Assembly (NCBI RefSeq): GCF_000620505.1
Contig: NZ_JIBC01000004.1
Location: 372,001-436,000, forward strand
Length of the DNA: 64,000 bases
Direction: 5' to 3'
Source of the DNA: Sulfitobacter sp. 20_GPM-1509m
Lineage (GTDB): Bacteria > Pseudomonadota > Alphaproteobacteria > Rhodobacterales > Rhodobacteraceae
In this document: positions 1 to 8,772 of the stretch, one piece after another
How positions within the stretch are numbered: position 1 is the stretch's first letter
Layout: every line of letters begins with the position of its first letter
Position numbers and translations under genes: made by a program
Notes under the pieces: model-generated
Told to the model about the DNA's origin: nothing
Databases searched by the model: none
Seen by the model: only the letters and a program-made list of their open reading frames with translations

Positions 1-1
1 G

Positions 2-511
<510 letters not shown>

Positions 512-606
512 AGGCATCCTAGCTCCACGGTCTGGTCCCCGCTCACGGTCTGGCGCCGCATTAATCGGGGCCGACGTGCCATCTTGCAGGAGCGGATAGA
601 GCGATT

Positions 607-644
607 GCCACATTGCCCCGCCAGCGTGTGCGGGGCGATGTGGC
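607..644. terminator. Long hairpin between bluB and the beta-lactamase gene
   Basis: A 15-bp stem (607-621 pairing with 630-644, one G-T type mismatch) encloses an 8-base loop. It lies between the 3' ends of two convergent genes and could terminate both. There is no clear T-tract on either side, so a Rho-independent role is likely but not certain. Confidence 0.55.
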
Positions 645-710
645 TGTATTCGTTACACTAATGTGTTTCACGGTTGTCACTGTGCGTATCTCGCCGATCC
701 CTTTTGACCT

Positions 711-1514
711 TCATCCTTCGGGAAGCGTTTTCGCCAAATCGGGCCATCCCTTCAAGAACGCATCGCGCGTCAGGTTTCCGGGCGATCCGCCCTGTCGCTT
801 GGTGGCCTGGGTCAGCGTCGCAAAGACCAGCACGCGGTCGCCCTGCTGTGCCCAGCCGACGAACCATCCCCAGCCCGCAGCACGGTCAAAGGACCGGTCC
901 GCGCGGCGCGGGAAAGCGGTGCCGGTCTTACCCTTCACCCACCACGCGCCAACCTTGCGCGCTTCAACTGTATCGCGGGTCAACGCCATCGCGCGGGGCG
1001 CGGCGGGCAGCGTATCGGTCACCAATCGGCGCAGGAATGTCACCTGCTCACGCGGTGAAACCTTCAGCGAAGACGCGATCCACGCGCGTTCCAGCCCGTT
1101 GTCATAGCCCGCGTCCCCCGAGAAATCCCCGTTGCCGTAGCCATAAGCCAGCGCGAGATCGCGCAGCACATCCGCGCCCAGCGCCCGCGTGATCCGTTGC
1201 GAATACCAGACCACGGAATATTTCAGCCAACGCTCGGGCGTGGTGGGTTGCAGCCATGCGTCACCGCCCCAATCTGGATCGCCCTTTCGGGGCTTGAGCA
1301 CAGGTGTTTGCGTATCGGTCAAAAACCCCGTCTGGAACCCGATCAGCGCCAGCGGCACCTTGAACGTCGAGGCCGGCGTGACACGGCTGTCGCACTCGCC
1401 GCGCTCGAACAACACGGCACCGCTGTGCGCATCCGCAACCAGCGTGCAGACCTCGGCGGCTTGCGTCCCTGCTGCGCCCAGACACAGTGCCGCGATCAGC
1501 GCCAACCGCTTCAT
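711..1514 (-). CDS. OXA-type (class D) beta-lactamase family protein
   Basis: This is a secreted serine hydrolase of the class D beta-lactamase / penicillin-binding fold, 267 residues, the usual class D size. A signal peptide covers about residues 1-20. All diagnostic motifs are present: S49-T-F-K52 with the nucleophile and the lysine that is normally carboxylated, S100-V-V, Y126-G-N, W145 in the AWIASSLK segment, and K196-T-G. I start at the ATG at 1514, which gives a clean signal peptide; the open frame upstream does not. The start overlaps the stop of the upstream small secreted protein by 4 bp, so the two are translationally coupled. Whether it hydrolyses clinically relevant beta-lactams or serves in cell-wall metabolism cannot be read from sequence. 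Confidence 0.88.
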   Translation of the reverse strand: MKRLALIAALCLGAAGTQAAEVCTLVADAHSGAVLFERGECDSRVTPASTFKVPLALIGFQTGFLTDTQTPVLKPRKGDPDWGGDAWLQPTTPERWLKYSVVWYSQRITRALGADVLRDLALAYGYGNGDFSGDAGYDNGLERAWIASSLKVSPREQVTFLRRLVTDTLPAAPRAMALTRDTVEARKVGAWWVKGKTGTAFPRRADRSFDRAAGWGWFVGWAQQGDRVLVFATLTQATKRQGGSPGNLTRDAFLKGWPDLAKTLPEG

Positions 1515-1831
1515 TCGGGCACCGCGCAGGAAAACGGCAGGAACGATCCGGCCATGCCCTCGGCCACGGCCATCAGCGCCAGCGTGTCTGCCAACCGGTA
1601 TTCCGCCTCGCTGACCGGACAGACCCTGCCCTGCAAACACCCCGAGGCCAGAAAGGCCGCGTGATCCTCCAGGAATTGCGTGCTGATACCGGTCATGTCA
1701 CCTGCGGTCATTTGCGCCCATGCCACCGAATAGCGGCTGCATTTCTCGGCGTTCCAACCGTCGGGCTGCACCTGCGCCGCCGCGGGTGCAGTCAGGAAAA
1801 GCGTGGGGATTAAGGCGAATAAGCGTTTCAT
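1511..1831 (-). CDS. Small secreted cysteine-containing protein of unknown function
   Basis: I do not recognise this family. The 106-residue product starts with a signal peptide (MKRLFALIP... ending near AAAQ) and leaves a mature part of about 87 residues containing four cysteines (AEKC, SGC, RVC, FSC), which could form two disulfides in the periplasm. Its stop overlaps the start of the class D beta-lactamase gene (ATGA), so the two proteins are probably made together and may work together. The ATG at 1831 is chosen because it begins the signal peptide; a longer frame upstream has no such feature. Confidence 0.65.
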   Translation of the reverse strand: MKRLFALIPTLFLTAPAAAQVQPDGWNAEKCSRYSVAWAQMTAGDMTGISTQFLEDHAAFLASGCLQGRVCPVSEAEYRLADTLALMAVAEGMAGSFLPFSCAVPE

Positions 1832-1942
1832 GGCGGTTCCTGTGCGGCGCGAACGCAGTTTCATAAACAGCAGCACCTGCGCTGCCAACCCTTCGCGCAA
1901 AACCGCTGGTGCTGCTGTGCATACTCCCGCTAGTCTGGCCGC

Positions 1943-2497
1943 ATGATCAGACTAACCTTCTGCCTTGCCCTTTTCAGTGGCCCCGCCCTTGCCGATCCTT
2001 GTGCCGATCTGTGGTTCAGCCGGAACCAGACGATGAACCAGGCAGGTTATTGTTTTGGCTCGAACCTGGGCCAGGCATTGTTCGACAATGCGGACTGTAC
2101 CGGTAAAACGGTCACTTTGACCCCGGAACAAAGCCGCATCGTGGCGCAGGTAAAGGCGATAGAGAAGGAAGTGGGCTGCAAGGTAGACACCACGTCGCAC
2201 CGCATTGATCTGGAAGATCTGGCCGTGCGTCGGCAACTGACTGTCCAACCCGTGCTGGACGAATTCCCCTCGGGCTGCGTCGGCTGGACCGGCGGCCAGA
2301 TACGCCTTCATGCAGGGACCAGCAACGCCACGCAGGTGATCGGTTCCGCCCAGACCGGCGACAACATCTATTTCATCCACAGCCCGCAGAACGGCTATAG
2401 CTATGTCACGGTAACCGACAGCAACTTCGTGGCCAAAAGCGGCGGCTGGCTGCGCGATGGGTTTGATCCCGCCCTTTGCACACAAAACCTCCCCTGA
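1943..2497 (+). CDS. Secreted DUF4453/YARHG-like protein with SH3-like C-terminus
   Basis: The 184-residue product has a signal peptide (about residues 1-17). The N-terminal segment, with DPCADLW, RNQTMNQAGYCF and FDNADCTGK, matches the DUF4453/YARHG-type module I recall from rhodobacteral secreted proteins. The C-terminal half (CVGWTGGQIRLHAGTSN to GGWLRDGFD) reads like a bacterial SH3 domain, a fold often used to bind cell wall. Conserved cysteines suggest disulfides. The function is unknown; an envelope or peptidoglycan-associated role is my inference. It is transcribed alone, divergently from the beta-lactamase pair. Confidence 0.6.
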   Translation: MIRLTFCLALFSGPALADPCADLWFSRNQTMNQAGYCFGSNLGQALFDNADCTGKTVTLTPEQSRIVAQVKAIEKEVGCKVDTTSHRIDLEDLAVRRQLTVQPVLDEFPSGCVGWTGGQIRLHAGTSNATQVIGSAQTGDNIYFIHSPQNGYSYVTVTDSNFVAKSGGWLRDGFDPALCTQNLP

Positions 2498-2554
2498 CGT
2501 CACAGGGATGCGAAACCGGTTTCCAACTTCGCGTCCCCATGCGAACCTGCGTTC

Positions 2555-3163
2555 ATGATCACATTACACCACCTCAACCGGTCCCGCTCTCATCGTATTT
2601 TGTGGCTGCTCGAAGAGGCAGGCGCAGAGTATACAGTCAAAATTTACAAACGCGACGCGAAAACCAACCTCGCGCCACCCGAACTGACCGCGATTCATCC
2701 CTTGGGCAAATCGCCCATGATCGAGATGGATGGCCGTCTGATCACCGAAAGCGCCGCGATCGTCGAAGTGATCTGCGCCAAACATGCCCCGCACATGGTG
2801 CCCGCGCGGGATGACCCCGCGTATATCCAACACCTTGAGCTGATGCACTTTGCCGAAGGTTCGGCCATGACGCCGATCCTGTTGAACCTCTATGTCGGAC
2901 GTCTGGGCGAGGCCGGAGCACCGCTGCACCCGCGCATCAACGAACAATTGAATTCGCACTTTGGCTATATGAACGACATGCTGCGCCCGTCGGGACATTT
3001 TGTGATGGATGACCTGTCAGCCGCCGACATCATGCTCAGCTTTCCGGCCGAGATTGCGATGATGCAGGGGCGCGCCAAGGATTTCCCGAGGCTGGCCGAT
3101 TTCGTCGAACGCATCCACGCACGCCCCGCCTATCAGCGAGCGACCGCGCAGGGTGCCGACTAA
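2555..3163 (+). CDS. Glutathione S-transferase family protein
   Basis: This is a cytosolic GST of normal length (202 residues). The N-terminal thioredoxin-like domain (about residues 1-80) starts LHHLNRSRSHR, where a serine near residue 9-11 is the likely thiol-activating residue, and contains the cis-proline KSPM segment and the glutathione gamma-glutamyl contact ITESAAI. An all-helical C-terminal domain follows, with the conserved SAADIM helix-capping motif. The substrate is unknown. It lies 60 bp upstream of an aldo/keto reductase gene and may be co-transcribed with it. A GC-rich hairpin (GGGGC-AAT-GCCCC, 3164-3176) directly follows the stop. Confidence 0.88.
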   Translation: MITLHHLNRSRSHRILWLLEEAGAEYTVKIYKRDAKTNLAPPELTAIHPLGKSPMIEMDGRLITESAAIVEVICAKHAPHMVPARDDPAYIQHLELMHFAEGSAMTPILLNLYVGRLGEAGAPLHPRINEQLNSHFGYMNDMLRPSGHFVMDDLSAADIMLSFPAEIAMMQGRAKDFPRLADFVERIHARPAYQRATAQGAD

Positions 3164-3223
3164 GGGGCAATGCCCCCCAAAAGGCACATTGCACCGTTGT
3201 CGGGACCATGCGACCCTTGGGTC

Positions 3224-4156
3224 ATGACACAACTGACATCCCCCGATGGCACCCCCGCCAGCCGCCTGACCTTTGGCGCAATGCAGTTCGGCGGCACCGC
3301 CGATGAAAGCGCCTCGCGCGCCATGTTCGATGCCTGCCGCGCGGCGGGCATCACCCATTTCGACACGGCTTATGTCTATACCGAAGGCCAATCCGAAACG
3401 CTGCTGGCCGACATGATCAGGCGCGACCGAGACAGCCTACTGATCGCCACCAAGGTTGGCTATGGGGGCGGGGCCAGCCGTATCAACATCCTTGAACAGT
3501 TCGACGTGTCGCGCAAACGGCTGCAACTGGACATGGTCGATCTGCTGTACATCCACCGCTTTGACCCCGACACGCCGCTGGAAGAGACCATCGACACGCT
3601 GGCCCATCTGCAAGCGCAGGGCGCAATCCGCTATATCGGCGTGTCCAATTTTGCCGCATGGCAGGTGATGAAGGCCCAGGCCATCACCGCCCGGTTCGAA
3701 ACCCGCATCGACGTGATCCAGCCGATGTACAACCTGGTCAAACGTCAGGCCGAGGTCGAGATCATCCCGATGAGCATCGATCAGCACATCGAGGTCGTGC
3801 CCTATTCACCGCTGGGTGGCGGATTGCTGACTGGCAAATATGCCGCCGGTGGCACTGGCAGGCTCAGCACGGACGACCGCTATGCCATGCGCTATGGTCA
3901 GCACTGGATGCACCAGACCGCCGCCGATCTGGCGGCGCTGGCTGCCGATATGAACGTGTCCCCCGCCACGCTGGCCGTGGCATGGGCCGCGGCCCACCCT
4001 GCCCGTCCGCGGCCGATCATCTCGGCGCGCAATGTCGACCAGTTGCAACCTTCGCTCGCCGCCGAAGGGTTCGACATGGGGGCCACCCTTTACGACCGCA
4101 TCACCGCGCTGTCGCAGACCCCGCCCCCCGCCACCGACCGCCTGGACGACCGATGA
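3224..4156 (+). CDS. Aldo/keto reductase
   Basis: NADPH-dependent oxidoreductase of the AKR superfamily, a single TIM barrel of 310 residues. The catalytic tetrad is visible as D47, Y52, K77 and H111 (FDTAYVY, IATKVGY, YIHRFDP). The ATG at 3224 is preferred to an upstream ATG at 3170 because residues before it are not family-like. The substrate cannot be predicted; AKRs of this type reduce sugars or small aldehydes. Its stop overlaps the start of the following FAD oxidoreductase (ATGA), so the pair is translationally coupled and probably acts on related compounds. Confidence 0.9.
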   Translation: MTQLTSPDGTPASRLTFGAMQFGGTADESASRAMFDACRAAGITHFDTAYVYTEGQSETLLADMIRRDRDSLLIATKVGYGGGASRINILEQFDVSRKRLQLDMVDLLYIHRFDPDTPLEETIDTLAHLQAQGAIRYIGVSNFAAWQVMKAQAITARFETRIDVIQPMYNLVKRQAEVEIIPMSIDQHIEVVPYSPLGGGLLTGKYAAGGTGRLSTDDRYAMRYGQHWMHQTAADLAALAADMNVSPATLAVAWAAAHPARPRPIISARNVDQLQPSLAAEGFDMGATLYDRITALSQTPPPATDRLDDR

Positions 4157-5217
4157 CCGACTTTGTCGTCATCGGCGGCGGCATCGCCGGTATCTCTGCG
4201 GCGGCACGTCTGTCAGCGCATGGCAGAGTGACCGTGCTGGAGGCGGAAGACGCGCTTGGCTATCATGCTTCGGGCCGTTCGGCGGCGCTGTTCGAAAAGA
4301 ACTACGGTCTGCCGTCGGTCATTGCCCTGAACCACGCCAGCGACGCCTATCACCAGCCCTACCTGAGCCCGCGCGGTTTCATGCTGGTGGGGCGTGCGGG
4401 CGAGGATGAGGGGTTTGAAGCCGACGCGGCCACACTGAAATGCCCCGAGATTTCGGTGGAAGAGGCCCGCGCCATCGTCCCGATCCTGAATGACAGGATC
4501 ACCCGCGCCGCCTATCACGTCGAAGCCTATGACATCGACACCGACCGGATGATCCAGGACTTTGCGAAACAGGTGCGCAGCAATGGCGGACAGGTCTTGA
4601 CGAAAGCGCCCGTGACCCGGATCCGTTTTGCCGACGGTCTTTGGACCGTCACCGCAGGCGGACAAGAGCATCAGGCACCAACGCTGGTGAATGCTGCCGG
4701 TGCATGGGCGGACCAGTTGGCCGAAATGGCAGGCGTGTCCCCCGTCGGCATCACCCCCTTCCGCCGCTCGATGGCGCGTATCCCGGCACCGGGCGGGCAT
4801 GACATCAGCGGCTGGCCAATCTTCTTCGGTGTCAATGAAACATGGTACGCCAAGCCTGACGCAGGATCGCTGCTGGTCTCGCCCGCCGAGGAACACGCCA
4901 CCACGCCCCACGACGCATGGCCCGACGATATGGTGCTGGCCGAGGGGCTGGACCGCTACAGCCAGCACGTCACGACCGAGGTTACACGGCTTGACGCGTC
5001 ATGGGCCGGTCTGCGCAGCTTTGCCCCCGACCGCACGCTGGTGTTGGGGCGCGATGCGATAAACCCCGCCTTTGTCTGGTGCGCGGGTCAGGGCGGCTAC
5101 GGCTTTCAGACCGCCCCTGCTGCGTCGCAATTGCTGGCCGATCTGGTCACAGGCCAAGCACCCGAAATTGACGCGGCCACGGTCGCGTCCGTGTCACCTG
5201 CCCGCTTTAACCCGTAA
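4153..5217 (+). CDS. FAD-dependent oxidoreductase, DadA/glycine-oxidase (DAO) family
   Basis: A 354-residue flavoenzyme with an N-terminal Rossmann dinucleotide motif G8-G-G-I-A-G13 and the following acidic residue LEAE. The HASGRSAALF segment after the FAD site is typical of the DAO family, and the C-terminal CAGQGGYGFQTAP closes the FAD site. Such enzymes oxidise D-amino acids, glycine, sarcosine or related secondary amines to imines with release of peroxide or electron transfer. The exact substrate is not predictable. The start overlaps the stop of the aldo/keto reductase gene (ATGA). Confidence 0.88.
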   Translation: MTDFVVIGGGIAGISAAARLSAHGRVTVLEAEDALGYHASGRSAALFEKNYGLPSVIALNHASDAYHQPYLSPRGFMLVGRAGEDEGFEADAATLKCPEISVEEARAIVPILNDRITRAAYHVEAYDIDTDRMIQDFAKQVRSNGGQVLTKAPVTRIRFADGLWTVTAGGQEHQAPTLVNAAGAWADQLAEMAGVSPVGITPFRRSMARIPAPGGHDISGWPIFFGVNETWYAKPDAGSLLVSPAEEHATTPHDAWPDDMVLAEGLDRYSQHVTTEVTRLDASWAGLRSFAPDRTLVLGRDAINPAFVWCAGQGGYGFQTAPAASQLLADLVTGQAPEIDAATVASVSPARFNP

Positions 5218-5235
5218 ATTGTCAAAGGATCGCCC

Positions 5236-6027
5236 ATGTCCCTGACCCGCCGTCTTGCCCTGCTTTCCCTGCTGGCTCTGGCCGCCTGTGGCGCGCCGCA
5301 ATCCAGCGCCCCGCCTGCCCCTGCCGGTGTCGTCTTTGCGCCGAATTTCTCGGACGTGCATCCGGTCGATTTCAATGGCCGGGCCCCGCAGCGCTATCCG
5401 GTGCAGGGCATTGACGCGGCGCGGTTCCAGAAATCCATCGACTGGAACACCGCACGGCGCAACGGCGTGAACTTTGCCTTTCTCAAGGCCACCGAGGGCG
5501 GCGACCTGCTGGACCCGGCGTTCAAAGACCATTGGCGCGATGCGGGCCGCGCGGGTGTCGAACGCGGTGCCTATCACTTCTATTATTTCTGCACCTCGCC
5601 CGAGGATCAGGCCCGCTGGTTCATCCGCAACGTGCCGCGCACGCCCGGTATGCTGCCGCCGGTGCTGGATATGGAGTGGAACCCGTTTTCGCCCACCTGC
5701 GCCCACGTCCGTCCGCCCGCAGGCGAGGTGCGCGACCAGATGCGCCGCTGGATCAAAATCGTCGAGGCGCACTACGGGCTGCGCCCGATCATCTACACCA
5801 CGCCGAAATTCTTCGAAGAAAACGGCCTGCGTTCATTTCGCGGCTATGACTTCTGGTTGCGGTCCACGGCCCGGAACGTGTCCGAGGCCTTTCCGGGGCA
5901 ACGCTGGCGGTTCTGGCAGTATTCATCCACTGGCATCATTCCCGGTATCGTCGGCAAAGTGGACCTGAATGTGTTTCAGGGCAACCGCGCCGAATGGGCA
6001 ACGTGGCTCGCCTCGCACAAGCTGTAA
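5236..6027 (+). CDS. GH25-family (lysozyme-like) lipoprotein
   Basis: The 263-residue product carries a lipoprotein signal with lipobox L15-A-A-C18 and then a Ala/Pro-rich linker. From about residue 55 it follows the glycoside hydrolase family 25 pattern: GID60AARFQ at the start of the barrel, FAFLKATEG, GAYHFYYF, and the acidic pair D145-M-E147 in the LDMEW strand, which in this family carries the catalytic glutamate. It probably cleaves the MurNAc-GlcNAc bond in peptidoglycan from a membrane anchor on the periplasmic side. A strong terminator follows the stop. It lies 18 bp after the FAD oxidoreductase gene and may be the last gene of that transcript. Confidence 0.88.
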   Translation: MSLTRRLALLSLLALAACGAPQSSAPPAPAGVVFAPNFSDVHPVDFNGRAPQRYPVQGIDAARFQKSIDWNTARRNGVNFAFLKATEGGDLLDPAFKDHWRDAGRAGVERGAYHFYYFCTSPEDQARWFIRNVPRTPGMLPPVLDMEWNPFSPTCAHVRPPAGEVRDQMRRWIKIVEAHYGLRPIIYTTPKFFEENGLRSFRGYDFWLRSTARNVSEAFPGQRWRFWQYSSTGIIPGIVGKVDLNVFQGNRAEWATWLASHKL

Positions 6028-6032
6028 GTTAA

Positions 6033-6066
6033 ACAAAAGGCGATGCCCGCAAGCATCGCCTTTTGT
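6033..6066. terminator. Bidirectional Rho-independent terminator
   Basis: A perfect 14-bp stem (6033-6046 with 6053-6066) has a 6-base loop and A-rich left and T-rich right arms. It sits between the convergent GH25 gene and the dimethylglycine/sarcosine dehydrogenase gene and can terminate transcription from either side. Confidence 0.92.
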
Positions 6067-6086
6067 CGTTTCATCGCGTCCGGCGC

Positions 6087-8582
6087 TTATCCGTCGATAC
6101 GGATCGTTGCGTTTTTCGGGTCATAGGGGCTGTCTTCGGTCACTTCGGCATCCCAAAGCTTGTCGAACATCTTGACCTTCAACTTGGTCCCCACCACCGC
6201 GTGTTCCGGTTTGACATAGCCCATGCCAATGCTTTTCCCGAAGGCCACCGAATAGCCGCCCGAGGTCAGACGCCCCACGCGGGTGTCGCCGTGGTACAGA
6301 ACCTCGCGGCCCCACGGATCGGCGTCGTCCGGCCCGTCAATCAACAGCGTCACGCATTTGACGCGCACGCCTTTGGCCTCCATCTCGGCCTTGCCGTGGA
6401 ACTCCTTGGACAGGTCCACAAAGCGCGGCAGATCGGCCTCGAGCGGGGTCGCGTCGCGGCCCAGTTCAGTGCCGAAGGCACGATAGGATTTCTCCTGCCG
6501 CAGCCAGTTCTGCGCCCGCGCACCAACCAGCTTGAGCCCGTGCGGTTCGCCCGCTTTCATCAACTGGTCCCACAGATAGTTCTGCATCTCGATCGGGTGG
6601 TGCAGCTCCCAGCCCAGCTCGCCGGTATAGGCCACGCGGATCGCGCGCACCGGGCACATGCCCAGTTCGATGTTGCGCATGGTCAACCATGGGAAGCGTT
6701 TGTTCGACAGAACGGTGGACGGGTCCGCATCCTTGACCAGCGTGTTCAGCACATCGCGGGTTTTCGGACCTGCAATGGCGAACACACCCCATTGCGTCGT
6801 GACATCATGGCATTCGATATAGCCGAATTCCGGCGCCTTGTCGGCAATCGCCTTGCGCAGATAATCGCTGTCGTAAGCGGTCCAGGCGCCTGCCGAAACA
6901 AGGTAGTATTCGTCCTGTGCCAGCCGCACGATGGTGTATTCCGTGCGCGTGGTGCCCGCACCCGTCAGCGCATAGGTCAGGTTGATACGGCCAACGCTGG
7001 GCAGCTTGTTGCAGGTGAACCAGTCCAGGAATTGCGTGGCACCGGGGCCCTTGACCAGATGCTTGGTGAACGCAGTGGCGTCGATCAGGCCCACGCCCTC
7101 GCGGATCGCCTTTGCCTCTTCCACCGCGTATTGCCACCAGCCACCGCGGCGGAAGCTGCGCGCGTCGTGGTCGTTGAAGCCTTCGGGCGCGTAATAGTTC
7201 GGGCGTTCCCAGCCGTTGACCCAGCCGAATTGCGCGCCCTTTGCGGCCTGCCGGTCATAGGCAGGCGACGTGCGCAGAGGGCGACAAGCGGGGCGCTCTT
7301 CGTCAGGGTGGTGCAGGATATAGACGTGCTCGTAGGCTTCCTCGTTCTTGCGCGCGGCGAACTCGGTGGTCATCCAGTCGCCATAGCGTTTGGGGTCCAG
7401 CGACGCCATGTCGATCTCGGCCTCGCCCTCGACCATCAGTTGCGCCAGATAATAACCGGTGCCGCCCGCCGCCGTGATCCCGAACGAGAACCCTTCGGCC
7501 AGCCACATGTTGCGCAGACCGGGCGCAGGCCCCACCAGCGGGTTGCCATCGGGGGTGTAGCAGATCGGGCCGTTGAAATCGTCCTTCAGGCCGCAGTTCT
7601 CGGCGGACGGAATACGGTGGTTCATCGCCATGTACTGATCTTCGATCCGGTCCAGGTCGAGCTGGAACAGATCCGCGCGGAAGCTGTCCGGCACACCGTA
7701 TTCGAACCGTGCGGGCGCGTTGGGCTCATAAACCCCAAGGATCCAGCCGCCACGCTCTTCGCGCACATAGGACTGCGCATCAGCATCACGGATAACGGGG
7801 TGTTCGACATTGCCGGGCTGCTTGCGGAATTCAACCAGCTCGGGGTCCTGATCCATCACGATGAACTGGTGCTCGACCGGAATGGCAGGCATCTTGATGC
7901 CCAGCATCTTCGCCGTGCGCTGCGCGTGGTTGCCGCTGGCGGTCACCACATGTTCGGCGGTGATCACGATCTGCTCGTCCGAAGGGACCAGGTTGCCCCC
8001 TTTTTCGACCATCTTGGTCGCGGTCACTTCCCACGCCTCACCGTTCCAATGGAACGCATCCGCCTGCCACTTCCGCTCGATCATCACACCGCGCTGGCGT
8101 GCGCCCTTGGCCATCGCCATGGTTACGTCTGCGGGGTTAATATAGCCATCGGTCTGGTGATACAGCGCGCCTTCCAGGTCCTCGGTGCGGATCAGCGGCC
8201 ACTTGGCCTTGATCTCGTCGGGGGTCATGAAGGTATAGGGCACGCCGCAAGTTTCGGCTGTTGACGCATAGAGCATATATTCGTCCATGCGTTCCTTGGT
8301 CTGTGCCATGCGCAGGTTGCCCACCACGGCAAAGCCCGCATTCAGCCCGGTTTCCTCTTCCAGCGTCTTGTAGAAGCGGATCGAATAGTCGTGAATGTGG
8401 GTCGTCGCAAAGGACATGTTGAAATAGGGCAGCAAGCCCGCTGCGTGCCAGGTCGACCCCGAGGTCAACTCGTCCCGCTCCAACAGCATGACATCATCCC
8501 AGCCCGCGCGGGCCAGATGATAGGCAATCGACGTGCCCACGGCTCCGCCGCCGACCACTAGTGCTTTGACGTTTGTTTTCAT
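6087..8582 (-). CDS. Dimethylglycine/sarcosine dehydrogenase-type flavoprotein with folate domain
   Basis: Large (831-residue) demethylating flavoenzyme. An N-terminal FAD domain begins with the Rossmann motif near residues 9-16 (VVGGGAVGT). STWH46AAG matches the position where dimethylglycine and sarcosine dehydrogenases attach FAD covalently through histidine. The C-terminal half is a GcvT-type aminomethyltransferase domain that binds tetrahydrofolate and captures the released one-carbon unit. The enzyme would remove a methyl group from dimethylglycine or sarcosine in glycine-betaine catabolism; I cannot tell which from sequence. The ATG at 8582 is chosen because the FAD domain follows immediately. 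No other betaine gene lies beside it. Confidence 0.87.
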   Translation of the reverse strand: MKTNVKALVVGGGAVGTSIAYHLARAGWDDVMLLERDELTSGSTWHAAGLLPYFNMSFATTHIHDYSIRFYKTLEEETGLNAGFAVVGNLRMAQTKERMDEYMLYASTAETCGVPYTFMTPDEIKAKWPLIRTEDLEGALYHQTDGYINPADVTMAMAKGARQRGVMIERKWQADAFHWNGEAWEVTATKMVEKGGNLVPSDEQIVITAEHVVTASGNHAQRTAKMLGIKMPAIPVEHQFIVMDQDPELVEFRKQPGNVEHPVIRDADAQSYVREERGGWILGVYEPNAPARFEYGVPDSFRADLFQLDLDRIEDQYMAMNHRIPSAENCGLKDDFNGPICYTPDGNPLVGPAPGLRNMWLAEGFSFGITAAGGTGYYLAQLMVEGEAEIDMASLDPKRYGDWMTTEFAARKNEEAYEHVYILHHPDEERPACRPLRTSPAYDRQAAKGAQFGWVNGWERPNYYAPEGFNDHDARSFRRGGWWQYAVEEAKAIREGVGLIDATAFTKHLVKGPGATQFLDWFTCNKLPSVGRINLTYALTGAGTTRTEYTIVRLAQDEYYLVSAGAWTAYDSDYLRKAIADKAPEFGYIECHDVTTQWGVFAIAGPKTRDVLNTLVKDADPSTVLSNKRFPWLTMRNIELGMCPVRAIRVAYTGELGWELHHPIEMQNYLWDQLMKAGEPHGLKLVGARAQNWLRQEKSYRAFGTELGRDATPLEADLPRFVDLSKEFHGKAEMEAKGVRVKCVTLLIDGPDDADPWGREVLYHGDTRVGRLTSGGYSVAFGKSIGMGYVKPEHAVVGTKLKVKMFDKLWDAEVTEDSPYDPKNATIRIDG

Positions 8583-8682
8583 GACCCGATTCCCTGAACG
8601 CTCAATTTGCCCTCTTCTACTCTGCCACAGCATCCCCCGCGTCAGCCGCCCGACACGTCACGGCAAAAAAGCGACCATCGAC

Positions 8683-8713
8683 TTCATCTTGCCAGATAAA
8701 CTCCGGGGGAGGC
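8683..8713 (+). repeat. Dispersed intergenic element, copy A
   Basis: The segment begins TTCATCTTGCCAGATAAACT and continues into a GGGGGAGGC tract. A second copy with one change in the first 22 bases lies at 55647-55677. It is intergenic, upstream of the dehydrogenase gene and downstream of the flavoprotein gene. Function is unknown; an RNA-level element is one possibility. Confidence 0.6.
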
Positions 8714-8722
8714 GCGCCAGCG

Positions 8723-8741
8723 CAGGGGGCAGCGCCCCCTG
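8723..8741. terminator. GC-rich hairpin downstream of the D-lactate dehydrogenase-like gene
   Basis: An 8-bp perfect stem (CAGGGGGC / GCCCCCTG) with a 3-base loop lies about 30 bp past the stop of the minus-strand flavoprotein gene. It lacks a T-tract, so it may terminate weakly or mainly protect the transcript end. Confidence 0.45.
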
Positions 8742-8772
8742 ACAGAACATCGTCGCGCTAGCGTCCTTGGGA

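Noticed and set aside
3658-4152. Upstream extension of the FAD oxidoreductase frame
   Set aside because: It runs inside the aldo/keto reductase gene in another frame. The Rossmann motif begins right after the ATG at 4153.
6033-6066. Possible invertible or repeat element because of the perfect dyad
   Set aside because: Position between convergent genes and A/T-flanked arms explain it as a terminator.
6063-8264. A 733-codon open frame antisense to the dimethylglycine/sarcosine dehydrogenase gene
   Set aside because: It is the complement of strongly recognisable coding sequence. The protein has no family features, and long antisense frames are expected at this GC content.
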